Assembly (NCBI GenBank): GCA_025362315.1
Contig: JANYGP010000040.1
Location: 62,001-126,000, forward strand
Direction of reading: 5' to 3'
DNA: 64,000 nucleotides
DNA from: Polaromonas sp.
GTDB lineage: Bacteria > Pseudomonadota > Gammaproteobacteria > Burkholderiales > Burkholderiaceae_C
Shown: one piece after another, positions 43,486-54,226 of the stretch
Numbering within the stretch: position 1 is the stretch's first letter
How the letters are laid out: each line of letters begins with the position of its first letter
The notes under the pieces: model-generated
The model's input: the letters and a program-made list of their open reading frames with translations, nothing else
What the model was told of the DNA's origin: nothing
The model's database searches: none
Program-made: the position numbers and the translations under genes

Positions 43486-45491
43486 TGAACCTGGCTTTTG
43501 AAGTCAAAGCGGCTTTTGCGCCAGCAGGTGTGTTGTCCCGCGCAGAAGATCATTTTGTGTCCCGCAGTGGTCAGACTGACATGGCTCTGGCTGTTGCGCA
43601 TGCCATTGAACACGCTGAAACTTTGGTTGTGGAGGCCAGTACTGGCGTTGGCAAAACATTTTCCTATCTGGTTCCTGCATTGCTGAGTGGCGAACGCGTG
43701 CTGGTATCTACAGCCACCAAAGCATTGCAGGACCAGCTTTACGGTCGCGATCTCCCGCGGCTGGTTCAGGCGCTGGGTGTTCTGGTGAGTACAGCGCTGC
43801 TGAAGGGCCGTGCCAGTTACGTGTGCCTTCATCGCCTCTCAATGGCGCGGCATGAAAGTGGCACTGCAGATAAATCCGCATTGCGTTCACTTGCAAAGAT
43901 AGAGCAATGGGCACAGACGACAAAAACAGGCGATCTGGCTGAACTGCCTGGCCTGGACGAACGCTCACCGCTGATTCCTTTAATCACTTCCACACGGGAA
44001 AACTGTTTGGGATCCCAGTGCCCCCAGTTTAAAAATTGTCATGTCAATTTGGCAAGACGCGAGGCAATGGCAGCTGATGTTGTTGTGATTAATCATCATC
44101 TGTTTTTTGCAGACCTGACAGTGCGCGAATCAGGGATGGCCGAGCTGCTGCCAAGCGTACGCATTGCTATTTTTGATGAAGCGCATCAGCTCAATGAAAC
44201 GGGTGTCCAGTTTTTGGGGGAAAACCTGACAACAGGCCAGCTGCTCGACTTCTGCCGTGATCTTTTAGGCGCAGGGTTGCAGCTCGCGCGTGGCCTGCTG
44301 GACTGGTCAATCGTTGTCGGCAACTGTGAGCGAGCTGCCAGGGACCTCAGGCTTTGTGTCGGCCAAAGTTACCCGGGTGCCAAGCTGCGATGGACTGAAC
44401 TTGCGCCTGAAAACCTGGATCATGCAGTTTGGGAAAACGCACTTGATGGCGTATCCGCAGCCCTGGATGAAGCCTGTGCAGCACTTGATACTGTCAGTGA
44501 AATCGCTCCTGATTTTGTCAGGTTGCATGAGCGGGCTGTCGTGTTGACAGAACGCGCGAAAGATTTCGCAAAATCCGCCAAGCCCGGTTTTGTTCGCTGG
44601 GTTGATGTAGGTACACAACTGCGTCTGGTTGAGTCGCCCCTGACGATTGCAGAGGCGGTTAAAACAAGGTTGCTTTCGACATCAGAGGGCTCGTCAAAAA
44701 CCTGGATATTCACATCAGCCACACTGGGCGAAGACGAAGCGCTGAGCTGGTTCACACAGCCTTGCGGGCTTGAATCAGCGCACGTCTTGCGGGTGGGCAG
44801 CCCGTTTGACTATCCGAACCAGGCAGCGCTTTACGTGCCGCAAAATTTCCCAAAACCTGCAGAGCCTGCACACCTTGAAAAAGTAGCTGAGTCAGCGGCC
44901 AGGTGGGCTCGCACTCTGGGGGGTCGCACCATGATTTTGACGACCACTTTGCGTGCCATGCGGTTGATCGGCAATTTGCTGACAGATGATTTTGAAACCA
45001 CTGGCGATCTGGAAGTGCTGGTGCAAGGCGCCTTGCCGAAAAGGGTGTTGATTGAGCGGTTTCGCAGTGGCAATGCTGGTGGACAAAAGGGTTGTATCCT
45101 GGTCGCGTCCGCCTCTTTTTGGGAGGGCATTGATGTTCCAGGAGATTCCTTGCAACTTGTCATTATTGACAAATTGCCTTTTCCGCCCCCAAATGATCCC
45201 ATGGCTGAAGCACGCTCCAGAGCATTGGAGGCCCAAGGGCAAAACGCGTTTAACGGTTATTTTTTGCCTGAAGCGGCAATCGCGCTCAAACAAGGCGCAG
45301 GCCGACTGATTCGGCGGGAAACTGATCAGGGTGTGCTGGTGGTGTGTGATGGACGGCTGGCCAGCATGGGTTATGGCAAACGTCTGATTCGGGCGATGCC
45401 GCCCATGAAAAAACTGTTCACCGAGGACGAGCTGATCGCGCAACTCCAAATACTTACCAAACCTGGTACCACGGTTTGTTGGCCTTCCTGA
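43485..45491 (+). CDS. dinG: DinG/YoaA-family ATP-dependent helicase
   Basis: A 668-residue XPD-like superfamily 2 helicase with Walker A ASTGVGKT at about residues 51-58, DEAH box IFDEAHQ near 231, and a likely 4Fe-4S cluster from YVC, NCLGSQC and KNC cysteines between about 113 and 190. The C-terminal motif GAGRLIRRETDQGVLVVCDGR is motif VI. The family unwinds DNA or R-loops during replication stress; the length fits the YoaA branch. Its last 38 bases overlap the convergent bamD gene. Confidence 0.9.
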   Translation: MNLAFEVKAAFAPAGVLSRAEDHFVSRSGQTDMALAVAHAIEHAETLVVEASTGVGKTFSYLVPALLSGERVLVSTATKALQDQLYGRDLPRLVQALGVLVSTALLKGRASYVCLHRLSMARHESGTADKSALRSLAKIEQWAQTTKTGDLAELPGLDERSPLIPLITSTRENCLGSQCPQFKNCHVNLARREAMAADVVVINHHLFFADLTVRESGMAELLPSVRIAIFDEAHQLNETGVQFLGENLTTGQLLDFCRDLLGAGLQLARGLLDWSIVVGNCERAARDLRLCVGQSYPGAKLRWTELAPENLDHAVWENALDGVSAALDEACAALDTVSEIAPDFVRLHERAVVLTERAKDFAKSAKPGFVRWVDVGTQLRLVESPLTIAEAVKTRLLSTSEGSSKTWIFTSATLGEDEALSWFTQPCGLESAHVLRVGSPFDYPNQAALYVPQNFPKPAEPAHLEKVAESAARWARTLGGRTMILTTTLRAMRLIGNLLTDDFETTGDLEVLVQGALPKRVLIERFRSGNAGGQKGCILVASASFWEGIDVPGDSLQLVIIDKLPFPPPNDPMAEARSRALEAQGQNAFNGYFLPEAAIALKQGAGRLIRRETDQGVLVVCDGRLASMGYGKRLIRAMPPMKKLFTEDELIAQLQILTKPGTTVCWPS

Positions 45492-46275
45492 AACCCTTGG
45501 TTAAAAAATCACTGTTTGGGTAAGTTTTTTCAATGATGCGTTTTGTGTCGTCACGAAGCTGGTTCATGCCCAGCGCGTCATAGGATTTGTAAACAATGTA
45601 GGTTGCTTCTTCAAGCGCCGGCACATCCCGGTATTCGGTGATAGCGGTTTGCGCACGGTTGATTGCCGCAACATATGCGCCTCTGGAATAGTAGTAGCGT
45701 GCAACGTGAACTTCTGACTCCGCCAACGAATTGACTGTGTATCCCATCCGCAATCTGGCATCGGCTGCATAACGGGAGTCAGGAAACCGGGTCACCAATT
45801 CCCTGAACGATTCAAACGATTCTTTGGCTGCTCGCTGGTCACGTTCAGACAAATCCTGACGAATCAAATTGCCAAAGAGCCCGAGGTTGTCGTTGAAATT
45901 GACAAGTCCTTTCAGGTAAAAAGCATAATCAAGCGCCGGGCTGGCAGGATGCAATTTGACAAACCGATCCAATGTAGCGGTTGCCTGGGCCTGGTCACCG
46001 CCCTTGTATTGTGCGTAGGCTTTTTCAAGTTGTGCCTGTTGTGCCAGTGGCGTGCCTGCGGCGCGTCCTTCCAGCTTTTCAAAAAGTGGAATTGCCTTGT
46101 CATATGCACCCGAGCGCGATTCGTCTTTTGCCTCTGAATACAGCCGGTTTGGGCTCCAGTTACCCGTGGGATCAATTGGCTTGCTGGAGCAGCCCGATGC
46201 AAATACCAGGGCAGCCAAGGACAGCCTTAAAACAGTGCATGAAGAATTAACGACCGATAATTTGGCGTAACGCAT
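45454..46275 (-). CDS. bamD: Outer-membrane assembly lipoprotein BamD
   Basis: A 273-residue lipoprotein with lipobox FASGC (Cys29) and five TPR-like helical repeats (YSEAKDESRSGAYDKAIPLFEKLEGR, then LDYAFYLKGLVNFN). It is an essential part of the BAM complex that folds beta-barrel proteins. The gene is divergent from rluD, the same order as in many betaproteobacteria, and overlaps the 3' end of dinG by 38 bases in convergent orientation. Confidence 0.94.
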   Translation of the reverse strand: MRYAKLSVVNSSCTVLRLSLAALVFASGCSSKPIDPTGNWSPNRLYSEAKDESRSGAYDKAIPLFEKLEGRAAGTPLAQQAQLEKAYAQYKGGDQAQATATLDRFVKLHPASPALDYAFYLKGLVNFNDNLGLFGNLIRQDLSERDQRAAKESFESFRELVTRFPDSRYAADARLRMGYTVNSLAESEVHVARYYYSRGAYVAAINRAQTAITEYRDVPALEEATYIVYKSYDALGMNQLRDDTKRIIEKTYPNSDFLTKGFRKANKPWYQVW

Positions 46276-46315
46276 GGCAGATCACCTCAGGGGTGTACCT
46301 CAGTGAGCAAGGCAC

Positions 46316-47383
46316 TTGAAAAAACAAAACCAAATTATATCGATTGAGCACCCAAACACGCTGATTCCAAACGAAGGCGAGACAGATGTTGAATTTGCTG
46401 CCGACTTGCCGGAACCTGAGTGGCGTCAGTTGGTCGTGCCTGCAAGCGCGCATGGAGAGCGTCTTGATAAAACTCTGGCATTGCTCGTACCTGAGTTCTC
46501 CCGCAGCTACTTGCAGCAATTAATTGCAACAAATGCTGTGCTGTTGAACTCCGCGCAGACCTTGAAGTCGTCTACCCGCGTCAAGGCCGGAGATGCACTC
46601 ACAGTTGAGCTCCGGCCAACGGCACAAAGCCAGGCCTTCAAGCCGGAGGTGATTGAGCTGAACGTCGTTTATGAAGACGAATGGCTTTTGGTGATCAACA
46701 AACCAGCAGGCTTGGTCGTCCATCCGGCGCCTGGCAACTGGAGCGGTACGCTGCTCAATGGCCTGCTCGCTCGCGACAGCAGGGCCATGTCGCTGCCACG
46801 CGCGGGGATCGTGCATCGGCTTGACAAACACACCAGTGGCTTGATGGTAGTGGCAAGGACCCGGCAAGTGATGGATCAACTGGTCGACATGATTGCTCGC
46901 CGTGATGTCAGCCGCCAATACATTGCACTGGCGCACCAGCCCTGGGCAGGCCCCAAAACACGTCTTGTAGAGTTACCGGTTGGACGTGATCCAAAAAATC
47001 GTTTGCGAATGGCCGTTGTTGACCTGGCAAGGCAGGCAGGTAAAAGTGCAGCAACTGAAGTTACTGCAATCCAAAGTGCGGCCGGATTTTGCTTGGTAAG
47101 TTGCAAGTTGCATACAGGGCGTACCCACCAGATCCGTGTGCATATGGCTGCAATTGGACATTGTCTGGTTGCTGATGAGGTGTATGGCGGCTTGCCTGCA
47201 GGTGGCTTGCAGAGACAGGCTTTGCATGCCTGCAGACTGGCGTTTAAACATCCGCAAAAGGGCGCTGCACTGGTGTTCAATTGCCCTTTGCCCGAAGATC
47301 TTCGGGACGCGATTGCCCACATAGGTCTCAGCTACAATGAAACAATATCAAACGCGGCAGATTGCGCAAAACAAATTGCTTGA
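46316..47383 (+). CDS. rluD: 23S rRNA pseudouridine synthase RluD
   Basis: A 355-residue enzyme with an S4 domain (about residues 45-105) and the RluA-family catalytic segment GIVHRLDKHTSGL, with Asp170 as nucleophile. RluD makes pseudouridines 1911, 1915 and 1917 in helix 69 of 23S rRNA. No in-frame ATG precedes the S4 domain, so the TTG at 46316 is taken as start; this is uncertain. It is divergent from bamD. Confidence 0.9.
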   Translation: MKKQNQIISIEHPNTLIPNEGETDVEFAADLPEPEWRQLVVPASAHGERLDKTLALLVPEFSRSYLQQLIATNAVLLNSAQTLKSSTRVKAGDALTVELRPTAQSQAFKPEVIELNVVYEDEWLLVINKPAGLVVHPAPGNWSGTLLNGLLARDSRAMSLPRAGIVHRLDKHTSGLMVVARTRQVMDQLVDMIARRDVSRQYIALAHQPWAGPKTRLVELPVGRDPKNRLRMAVVDLARQAGKSAATEVTAIQSAAGFCLVSCKLHTGRTHQIRVHMAAIGHCLVADEVYGGLPAGGLQRQALHACRLAFKHPQKGAALVFNCPLPEDLRDAIAHIGLSYNETISNAADCAKQIA

Positions 47384-47465
47384 ATTGATTTGTGGATCGA
47401 ATACAACGCCGAAGCCAACGCATGGCGTTTTAGCCTGCCTTGACTTAACTAAATCAAACTGAAAA

Positions 47466-48065
47466 ATGAACACGTTGGATGCAAAACGCGTCCTGGAAAC
47501 AGCACTTATTTGCGCCCAGCTGCCCTTGCCGCTGAAAGATATGGGAGTTCTGTTCAATGGGGCCATAAATTTTGACAGCATCAGGCAATTGCTTGAAGAT
47601 TTGCAGGCAGACTGGTCTACGCGGGGGGTCGAATTGGTGCAAGTCGCAACCGGCTGGCGCTTTCAGAGTCGTCCTGGCATGCGTGAATATCTGGACAGAT
47701 TGCATCCTGAAAAGCCGCCTCGCTACACACGTGCGACCCTTGAGACTCTGGCGATCATTGCTTACCGCCAGCCTGTGACGCGCGGCGACATGGAAGATAT
47801 CCGCGGCGTTACCATCAATAGCCTGATTTTAAAACAGCTCGAAGACCGGGGTTGGGTAGACGTCATCGGACATCGTGAAACGGCGGGCAGGCCAGCACTG
47901 TACGCAACAACAAAACTGTTTCTGGACGATCTCGGCGTTATGTCACTCAATGAATTACCCGCCATGAACAGTGGATCTGAGCCAATTGCAATGCTGGAAC
48001 AGACAGAGTTTGGCTTGTCGATGCCCAAATTTGAGACAGTTGCTCTTCCACCCCCCAATTTGTGA
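47466..48065 (+). CDS. scpB: Chromosome segregation and condensation protein ScpB
   Basis: A 199-residue ScpB with two winged-helix domains; the central [17 protein letters not shown] and the following [32 protein letters not shown] are strongly conserved in the family. ScpB joins ScpA and SMC in the condensin-like complex. It is followed 9 bp later by rluB, the usual scpB-rluB neighbourhood. scpA is not adjacent. Confidence 0.93.
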   Translation: MNTLDAKRVLETALICAQLPLPLKDMGVLFNGAINFDSIRQLLEDLQADWSTRGVELVQVATGWRFQSRPGMREYLDRLHPEKPPRYTRATLETLAIIAYRQPVTRGDMEDIRGVTINSLILKQLEDRGWVDVIGHRETAGRPALYATTKLFLDDLGVMSLNELPAMNSGSEPIAMLEQTEFGLSMPKFETVALPPPNL

Positions 48066-48074
48066 AGTATCGCC

Positions 48075-49331
48075 ATGAATTCATCTGATCCAGCAATCAC
48101 GCAGGAACCGCGCATACCGGTTGCAATGAACGCTTTTGATGCTGTGGTGAGCGGGCAATTTGATGCGGATGAGAGTGATCCGAAAGTGGTTCCGGTTAAA
48201 CGCGTATTGGCGCCACAGCCAGAATCTCCCAAACTACACAAAGTATTGGCACAAGCGGGTTTGGGTTCGCGGCTTGAGATGGAGCAGCTCATCTTGCAAG
48301 GGCGAATTTCGGTCAACAATGAGCCCGCACATATTGGTCAGCGAGTCCAGTTTGGTGACAGCGTAAAAGTCAATGGCAGGCCTTTGCGCGTTCGGATTGA
48401 CCCACCGCCGCCCAGAGTGATCGCGTACCACAAGCCAGCTGGCGAAGTGGTTACACATGATGATCCTCAAAACCGGCCAACGGTGTTCAGGCGTTTGCCC
48501 AGGTTGTTTCAGGGTAAGTGGCAATCCGTAGGCCGCCTTGATCTGAATACCGAGGGTCTGCTTTTGTTGACCAGTTCAGGTGAATTGGCGAACCGGTTGA
48601 TGCATCCACGGTTTGGACTGGACCGTGAATACGCAGTCCGGGTGCTTGGGGCTTTGAGTGCCGAAGAAAAAAAACGCCTGCTCGAAGGCGTGACACTTGA
48701 CGACGGACCTGCACACTTTTCATCACTGGAAGCCGGTGGCGGGGAAGGGGCAAACTGCTGGTACAAAGTCACTTTGTCGGAGGGGCGAAACCGGGAAGTC
48801 CGGCGCATGTTCGAAGCGGTCGGTCATGCAGTCAGCCGCCTGATTCGCATCCGATATGGTGCCATGGTACTTCCCAGAGGCCTCAAACGCGGTGCTTTTG
48901 TGGAGCTTGACGAGCGTGACATTTGGGCTTTGACCAGTGCGGTTGTCAAATCGGAGTCAACCCAGCCTTCCGGGGCTTCAGATGAGGTCGTACCAGAGCA
49001 GGCAGGGCGGCGTAACGCACAGGGCTTGCGCTCCAAAAATGGGTCGCCTCCCGCTGGCCGACGCCTGCAAAGCAGCCCCAGTCAAAAACGCGGAGCCGGT
49101 TCTGACAATTCAGGGCAAAGCATCGGTCAACCAGACCCGATGAAAACAACATTCGGATACATCGGCGTTGATACCTTGACGCGGCAACGCGATATGCAAG
49201 GTCTTCAGCGGGGAAGTGGTAACGCCAGCGGTGCAAACCGCAACACCAATCGCAGGAACACTGGCAATAGTGGCGGTGGCGGTGGCGGCAAGCGCAGCAT
49301 TCGCAGCAACAACAATAGTGGAAATCGCTGA
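48075..49331 (+). CDS. rluB: 23S rRNA pseudouridine synthase RluB with long basic tail
   Basis: A 418-residue RsuA-family synthase: S4 domain at about residues 53-110, catalytic Asp156 in [10 protein letters not shown], and [16 protein letters not shown] later. RluB modifies U2605 of 23S rRNA. Residues after about 300 form a low-complexity tail rich in Gly, Ser, Asn, Arg and Gln, including [17 protein letters not shown], which is likely disordered and RNA-binding. An N-terminal extension of about 50 residues also precedes the S4 domain. Confidence 0.92.
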   Translation: MNSSDPAITQEPRIPVAMNAFDAVVSGQFDADESDPKVVPVKRVLAPQPESPKLHKVLAQAGLGSRLEMEQLILQGRISVNNEPAHIGQRVQFGDSVKVNGRPLRVRIDPPPPRVIAYHKPAGEVVTHDDPQNRPTVFRRLPRLFQGKWQSVGRLDLNTEGLLLLTSSGELANRLMHPRFGLDREYAVRVLGALSAEEKKRLLEGVTLDDGPAHFSSLEAGGGEGANCWYKVTLSEGRNREVRRMFEAVGHAVSRLIRIRYGAMVLPRGLKRGAFVELDERDIWALTSAVVKSESTQPSGASDEVVPEQAGRRNAQGLRSKNGSPPAGRRLQSSPSQKRGAGSDNSGQSIGQPDPMKTTFGYIGVDTLTRQRDMQGLQRGSGNASGANRNTNRRNTGNSGGGGGGKRSIRSNNNSGNR

Positions 49332-49432
49332 CTGCAATCACACTGTTCCAAAGGTGATGCAGGCTAGCGGGTTAAACTCATAGGCTGTATTCGCATTGAA
49401 TATTTTTAAATTTCCCCGTCGAAAGAAAACAC

Positions 49433-49858
49433 ATGCCGATTGAACGCACCCTTTCCATTATCAAACCAGACGCTGTCGCAAAAAATGTCATTGGTCAGAT
49501 TTACGCGCGTTTTGAAGCAGCCGGCCTGAAAGTTGTGGCTGCCAAGCTGGCACATCTGTCGCGTGGTGAAGCAGAAGCCTTTTACAGTGTCCACAAGGAT
49601 CGCCCTTTCTTCAAGGACCTCGTCAGTTTCATGATTTCAGGTCCTGTGATGATCCAGGCTCTTGAAGGCGAAAACGCTATTTTGAAGAACCGCGACCTGA
49701 TGGGTGCTACAGATCCCAAAAAAGCATCTGCGGGCACCATTCGTGCAGACTTTGCTGAAAGCATTGATGCCAACGCAGTTCACGGCTCGGATGCAGCTGA
49801 AACTGCTCAGGCTGAAGTTGCTTTCTTTTTCCCGGGCATGAACATTTATTCACGATAA
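49433..49858 (+). CDS. ndk: Nucleoside diphosphate kinase
   Basis: A 141-residue kinase that equilibrates nucleoside di- and triphosphates. The phosphorylated His117 lies in [10 protein letters not shown], and the opening [12 protein letters not shown] is canonical. Length is normal. It precedes rlmN, a typical ndk-rlmN-pilW order. Confidence 0.96.
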   Translation: MPIERTLSIIKPDAVAKNVIGQIYARFEAAGLKVVAAKLAHLSRGEAEAFYSVHKDRPFFKDLVSFMISGPVMIQALEGENAILKNRDLMGATDPKKASAGTIRADFAESIDANAVHGSDAAETAQAEVAFFFPGMNIYSR

Positions 49859-50020
49859 ATTGCGTTTGCATCTGCTTTTTGTCCACTTTTGGAATTCTCG
49901 GCAGCGCTTGTTCTGGCACTGCGGACAGTGTTGCTGACAATGCATTCAGTTCTGGCACCAGCTTTCATTTGACTTCTGACAATCTCTATTTGCCCTGATT
50001 CGTAACCGCAACCCTACACA

Positions 50021-51169
50021 ATGACAGTCAACCTTCTTGATTTTGATTTGGAAGGTTTGACTGCCTTTTTCGAAAGTTTGGGTGAAAAGCGTTTTCGGGC
50101 TGTTCAGTTGTTTCGGTGGATTCATCAAAAAGGAGCGGCCGAATTTAATCAGATGACTGACCTGGCCAAATCGCTGCGTGACAAGCTGCCAGCTTTGGCT
50201 TGTGTGTCATCGCCTCGGGTGGTTTCACGTTCAGACTCGAAAGACGGCACCATCAAGTGGCTGTTCGACTTGGGTGCCGGCAACATTATTGAAACCGTTT
50301 TCATACCGGAATCTGACCGCGCAACTCTGTGTATCTCTTCGCAGGCAGGGTGCGCTGTGGGATGCCGGTTTTGCTCAACAGGGCATCAGGGGTTCAGCCG
50401 CAATCTGACGACTGCAGAAATCGTGATGCAATTATGGTTTGTTGAGCATTCATTGCGGCGTGAGCTCGGTTGCAACGAGCGCATCATTTCCAATGTTGTC
50501 ATGATGGGCATGGGGGAACCTTTACAAAATTACGGCCAGTTGTTGCCAGCATTGCGGACCATGCTGGACGATCATGCTTATGGCTTGTCGCGCAGGCGCG
50601 TCACCGTTTCAACGTCTGGGGTTGTGCCTATGATGGATCGCCTTGGCGAAGACTGCCCGGTTGCTCTGGCCGTTTCTTTGCATGCGCCCAGTAATGCTTT
50701 GCGCAGCGATCTGGTTCCGCTGAATAAAAAATATCCCATTGATGAGCTGCTGCAGGCATGTGTCCGTTACCAGGTCCATGCGCCCCGGGATTTCATAACA
50801 TTTGAATATTGCATGCTCGACGGTGTCAATGATCAGCCTGCCCATGCACGCCAGTTGATCGCCCTGATGCAAAAACACCAGGTAGATGGCCTGTCTGCCA
50901 AGATCAATCTGATTCCGTTCAATCCGTTTCCTGCCTCTGGTTTGAAGCGTTCTGATCATGCCGCGGTTGTGGCGTTTTCTGAAATTTTGCTGGATGCCGG
51001 TTTGATAACCACTGTTCGCAAAACTCGGGGTGATGACATTGATGCGGCGTGCGGGCAACTAGCTGGCGAGATTCAAGACCGCACAGGCGCAAAAAAGCGC
51101 ATGTTTTCTCAGCGGCAAGGTATGCTCGGCAATATAAAAATTGTTGTGGACTCAGGAGTCGATACATGA
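50021..51169 (+). CDS. rlmN: Dual-specificity RNA methyltransferase RlmN
   Basis: A 382-residue radical SAM enzyme with the cluster cysteines C111, C115 and C118 (CAVGCRFC). It methylates C2 of A2503 in 23S rRNA and A37 of some tRNAs. Typical segments GMGEPLQNY and [13 protein letters not shown] are present. It overlaps the pilW start by ATGA. Confidence 0.96.
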   Translation: MTVNLLDFDLEGLTAFFESLGEKRFRAVQLFRWIHQKGAAEFNQMTDLAKSLRDKLPALACVSSPRVVSRSDSKDGTIKWLFDLGAGNIIETVFIPESDRATLCISSQAGCAVGCRFCSTGHQGFSRNLTTAEIVMQLWFVEHSLRRELGCNERIISNVVMMGMGEPLQNYGQLLPALRTMLDDHAYGLSRRRVTVSTSGVVPMMDRLGEDCPVALAVSLHAPSNALRSDLVPLNKKYPIDELLQACVRYQVHAPRDFITFEYCMLDGVNDQPAHARQLIALMQKHQVDGLSAKINLIPFNPFPASGLKRSDHAAVVAFSEILLDAGLITTVRKTRGDDIDAACGQLAGEIQDRTGAKKRMFSQRQGMLGNIKIVVDSGVDT

Positions 51170-51990
51170 AGTTGTTCAGTCCGAAAACCACGTTAAAAAT
51201 TTACCTTCTGGTCGGCCTTGCCAGCCTTGCGTGCTTGTCTGGCTGTGCCGGAGGCAAAGGCATGTCTGGCGGCACTGCAAGCAAGTCTGACATCGTGACC
51301 GACTCAGATGAGCCCGAAAGCCGTCGCCGCGCCCGCTTGAGGCTGGAGCTTGCCAGTGGCTACTTTGAGCAGGGTCAAATCAACGTGGCACTTGATGAGC
51401 TCAAACAAGCACTGGTAGCTGACCCGTCGTATGCGGATGCATACAACTTGCGTGGACTTGTTTACATGCGGTTAAACGACGCTTCACTGGCTGAGGACAG
51501 CTTTAAACGGGCGCTTGCCATCAATCCGCGCGATGCCGGTGTAGCGCACAACTACGGCTGGTTTTTGTGCCAGCAGTCACGTTACCCGGAATCTTTCAGG
51601 TTGTTTGAGCAAGCGATCTCCGGTCCCACTTATCAAAATCCTGCAAAAAGTTTGATGACTCAGGGTATGTGTCAAATGCGTGCGGGTCAAAATTTGCTGG
51701 CGGAGCAAAGTCTTGTCAAATCTTATGAGCTGGACGCGGGCAACCCTGTCACTGGCTACAACCTGTCCCGTTTGTTGTTTGAGCGGGGAGAATTAGTCCG
51801 GTCCCAGTTTTACATCAGGCGTCTGAACAACAGTGAGCTGGCAAACGCAGAAACATTGTGGCTAGGCATAAAAATTGAACAGCGGTTAAGCAACATGGAT
51901 GCCATGCAGCAGCTGGGTGGTCAGCTCCAAAGGCGCTATGCTCAATCAAAAGAAGCTGCTTTTTTTGAAAAACGAGCCTTCAATGAGTGA
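51166..51990 (+). CDS. pilW: Type IV pilus biogenesis/stability lipoprotein PilW (PilF)
   Basis: A 274-residue TPR lipoprotein with lipobox LSGC (Cys27) and several TPR units ([24 protein letters not shown], then [20 protein letters not shown]). It helps the PilQ secretin assemble in type IV pilus systems. The start at 51166 overlaps rlmN (ATGA), and its stop overlaps the rodZ start by eight bases. Confidence 0.9.
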   Translation: MKLFSPKTTLKIYLLVGLASLACLSGCAGGKGMSGGTASKSDIVTDSDEPESRRRARLRLELASGYFEQGQINVALDELKQALVADPSYADAYNLRGLVYMRLNDASLAEDSFKRALAINPRDAGVAHNYGWFLCQQSRYPESFRLFEQAISGPTYQNPAKSLMTQGMCQMRAGQNLLAEQSLVKSYELDAGNPVTGYNLSRLLFERGELVRSQFYIRRLNNSELANAETLWLGIKIEQRLSNMDAMQQLGGQLQRRYAQSKEAAFFEKRAFNE

Positions 51991-52948
51991 CATGGGGGTT
52001 ATCTTTGACACCCCGGCTGCGCAGGCTGAAGTGCCTGATGCCGGGTATGCCCTACGCCGGGCGCGCGAAGCAGCGGGATTGCACATTGCTGCGTTGGCGG
52101 TGATGCTCAAGGTACCCGTTAAAAAACTGGAAGCACTGGAAGACAACCGGTTTGATTTGCTGCCAGATGCGGTCTTTGCTCGCGCTCTTGCAGCAAGCGT
52201 TTGCCGCACCCTGAAGGTGGATGCTGCACCAATATTGGCAATGTTTCCTTCAACATCAAAACCAAATCTGATGGGTCACAGTGCGGGCATTAATCAACAG
52301 TTTCAGTCTCCTGGTGGTTCGCGTGGCCCGTCAATGTGGGCGCAGTTGTCACGGCCAGCGGTGCTCTCGGTGTCGGCACTGCTTTTAGGCGCACTTGTTC
52401 TGATGTTTTTTCCCGCGATAAAAGCAGGCATTCAAGTTGTCAAGTCTGCCGTGGTCGATTCACCATTGGCCACTTTGACTGGCGTGGGTGTCCTCAAGCC
52501 TGCTGATAAATCAGTCCAGTTCAAGTCAACTTCCATTGTTTCTGAGCCCGCGCAGGTGTCAAGTGCAGGCGCAAGTACAAGTTCAAACGGAGCGCGGTCT
52601 GTGCCTGCTGAAAACCCGGAAATCGGTTCGCTTGTGACTCCTAACGTGAGTCCAGCGGCTTTGCCCCTACCACTTGACATAAAAGAAAGCGTTTCTGGCA
52701 ACACCGTGGCGGCAGACATTGTGGTGCTTACCTCACAGGGTGACTCCTGGATAGAAGTCACAGATGCCAAAGGCCAGACAGTTTTAAGGCGCATGCTGAG
52801 CAGTGGCCAAGTGGTGAGCGCCACAGGGCCGTTGCCCCTGAAAGTTGTTGTTGGCAAGGCCAATGTGACACAAGTGCAAATACGCGGGCAGGCATTTGAT
52901 TTGAATCCGGTTTCAAAAGACAACGTTGCACGGTTTGAGGTGAAGTAA
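51983..52948 (+). CDS. rodZ: Cell-shape protein RodZ
   Basis: A 321-residue protein with a cytoplasmic HTH domain (about residues 18-90, ALRRAREAAGLHIAALAVMLKVPVKKLEALE), a single membrane helix at about 127-147, a Ser/Thr/Ala-rich periplasmic linker and a C-terminal beta-domain (GDSWIEVTDAKGQTVLRRML). RodZ links MreB to the elongasome. The start at 51983 is used because it overlaps pilW; the second Met three residues later is possible. Confidence 0.92.
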   Translation: MSDMGVIFDTPAAQAEVPDAGYALRRAREAAGLHIAALAVMLKVPVKKLEALEDNRFDLLPDAVFARALAASVCRTLKVDAAPILAMFPSTSKPNLMGHSAGINQQFQSPGGSRGPSMWAQLSRPAVLSVSALLLGALVLMFFPAIKAGIQVVKSAVVDSPLATLTGVGVLKPADKSVQFKSTSIVSEPAQVSSAGASTSSNGARSVPAENPEIGSLVTPNVSPAALPLPLDIKESVSGNTVAADIVVLTSQGDSWIEVTDAKGQTVLRRMLSSGQVVSATGPLPLKVVVGKANVTQVQIRGQAFDLNPVSKDNVARFEVK

Positions 52949-54220
52949 ATGCTGAGTTGCACACCGATTCGCATTGCCCAGCCAGCCATTCGTGCTACGC
53001 GCCAGGCGCGGGTGGTTTGGGGGGCACGCACAGTCACTGTAGGCGGCGATGCACCCGTGCGCATCCAGTCGATGACCAACACCGACACGGTCGACGCCAT
53101 TGGCACAGCCATTCAGGTCAAGGAATTGGCAATTGCTGGTTCGGAGATGGTGCGTATTACGGTCAACACGCCTGAAGCTGCGCAGGCCGTACCGTATGTG
53201 CGGCAGCAGCTGGACCGCATGGGAATTGACGTACCGCTGGTTGGTGACTTTCATTTCAATGGACACCGCTTGCTGACCGACTACCCGGATTGTGCGCAAG
53301 CCCTGTCGAAATACCGGATCAATCCCGGAAATGTGGGCAAGGGTGATAAACACGACAAGCAGTTTGGCCAGATGATTGAGGCAGCTGTGCGCTGGAACAA
53401 GGCAGTGCGAATTGGTGTTAACTGGGGTAGTCTTGACCAGGAGTTGCTGGCCAGCTTGATGGACGAAAACAGTGCCCGGAGCCAACCGTGGGACATCAAG
53501 CAGGTCATGTATGAGGCGCTGATCACCTCTGCGCTCGATTCCGCCAGGCTGGCTGAAAAAATGGGTCTGGCACGCGAACAGATTATTTTGTCCTGCAAGG
53601 TCAGCGGGGTGCAGGACCTGATTTCTGTGTACCGCGAGCTTGCAAAACGCGACAACTATGCCTTGCATTTAGGCTTGACTGAAGCAGGCATGGGCACCAA
53701 AGGGACGGTCGCCTCTGCGGCTGCCTTGTCAGTTCTGCTCCAAGAAGGCATAGGCGATACGATTCGCGTGTCGCTCACTCCGCAGCCGGGGGAAGCGCGT
53801 ACGCAGGAGGTTGTCGTTGCGTCCGAAATACTCCAGGCCCTTGGCATGCGCAGCTTCAATCCCAGCGTCACGGCATGTCCCGGTTGTGGCCGCACGACCA
53901 GCACCACATTCCAGGTGTTGACGCAGGAAATAGATGATTTTCTGCGCTCGCAGATGCCAGTGTGGCGGAGCAAATACCCCGGCGTTGAAAAAATGAAGGT
54001 GGCTGTGATGGGCTGCATTGTCAATGGTCCCGGTGAAAGCAAACACGCTGATATTGGCATCAGTTTGCCTGGCTCAGGTGAAGCCCCGGCTGCCCCGGTT
54101 TACATTGACGGTGAAAAAAGTGTCACCTTGCGGGGCGATAACATTGCCCAGCAGTTCCGCGGCATTGTTGAAACTTACATTGAAAATCGTTATGGCAAGT
54201 CTGTTGCCACAGCCCACTAA
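52949..54220 (+). CDS. ispG: 4-hydroxy-3-methylbut-2-enyl diphosphate synthase IspG
   Basis: A 423-residue iron-sulfur enzyme of the MEP isoprenoid pathway. The N-terminal barrel carries [13 protein letters not shown], and 4Fe-4S ligands are in TACPGCGRT and [10 protein letters not shown]. It directly follows rodZ without a gap and precedes hisS by six bases, a conserved block in Burkholderiales. Confidence 0.96.
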   Translation: MLSCTPIRIAQPAIRATRQARVVWGARTVTVGGDAPVRIQSMTNTDTVDAIGTAIQVKELAIAGSEMVRITVNTPEAAQAVPYVRQQLDRMGIDVPLVGDFHFNGHRLLTDYPDCAQALSKYRINPGNVGKGDKHDKQFGQMIEAAVRWNKAVRIGVNWGSLDQELLASLMDENSARSQPWDIKQVMYEALITSALDSARLAEKMGLAREQIILSCKVSGVQDLISVYRELAKRDNYALHLGLTEAGMGTKGTVASAAALSVLLQEGIGDTIRVSLTPQPGEARTQEVVVASEILQALGMRSFNPSVTACPGCGRTTSTTFQVLTQEIDDFLRSQMPVWRSKYPGVEKMKVAVMGCIVNGPGESKHADIGISLPGSGEAPAAPVYIDGEKSVTLRGDNIAQQFRGIVETYIENRYGKSVATAH

Positions 54221-54226
54221 AACGCC

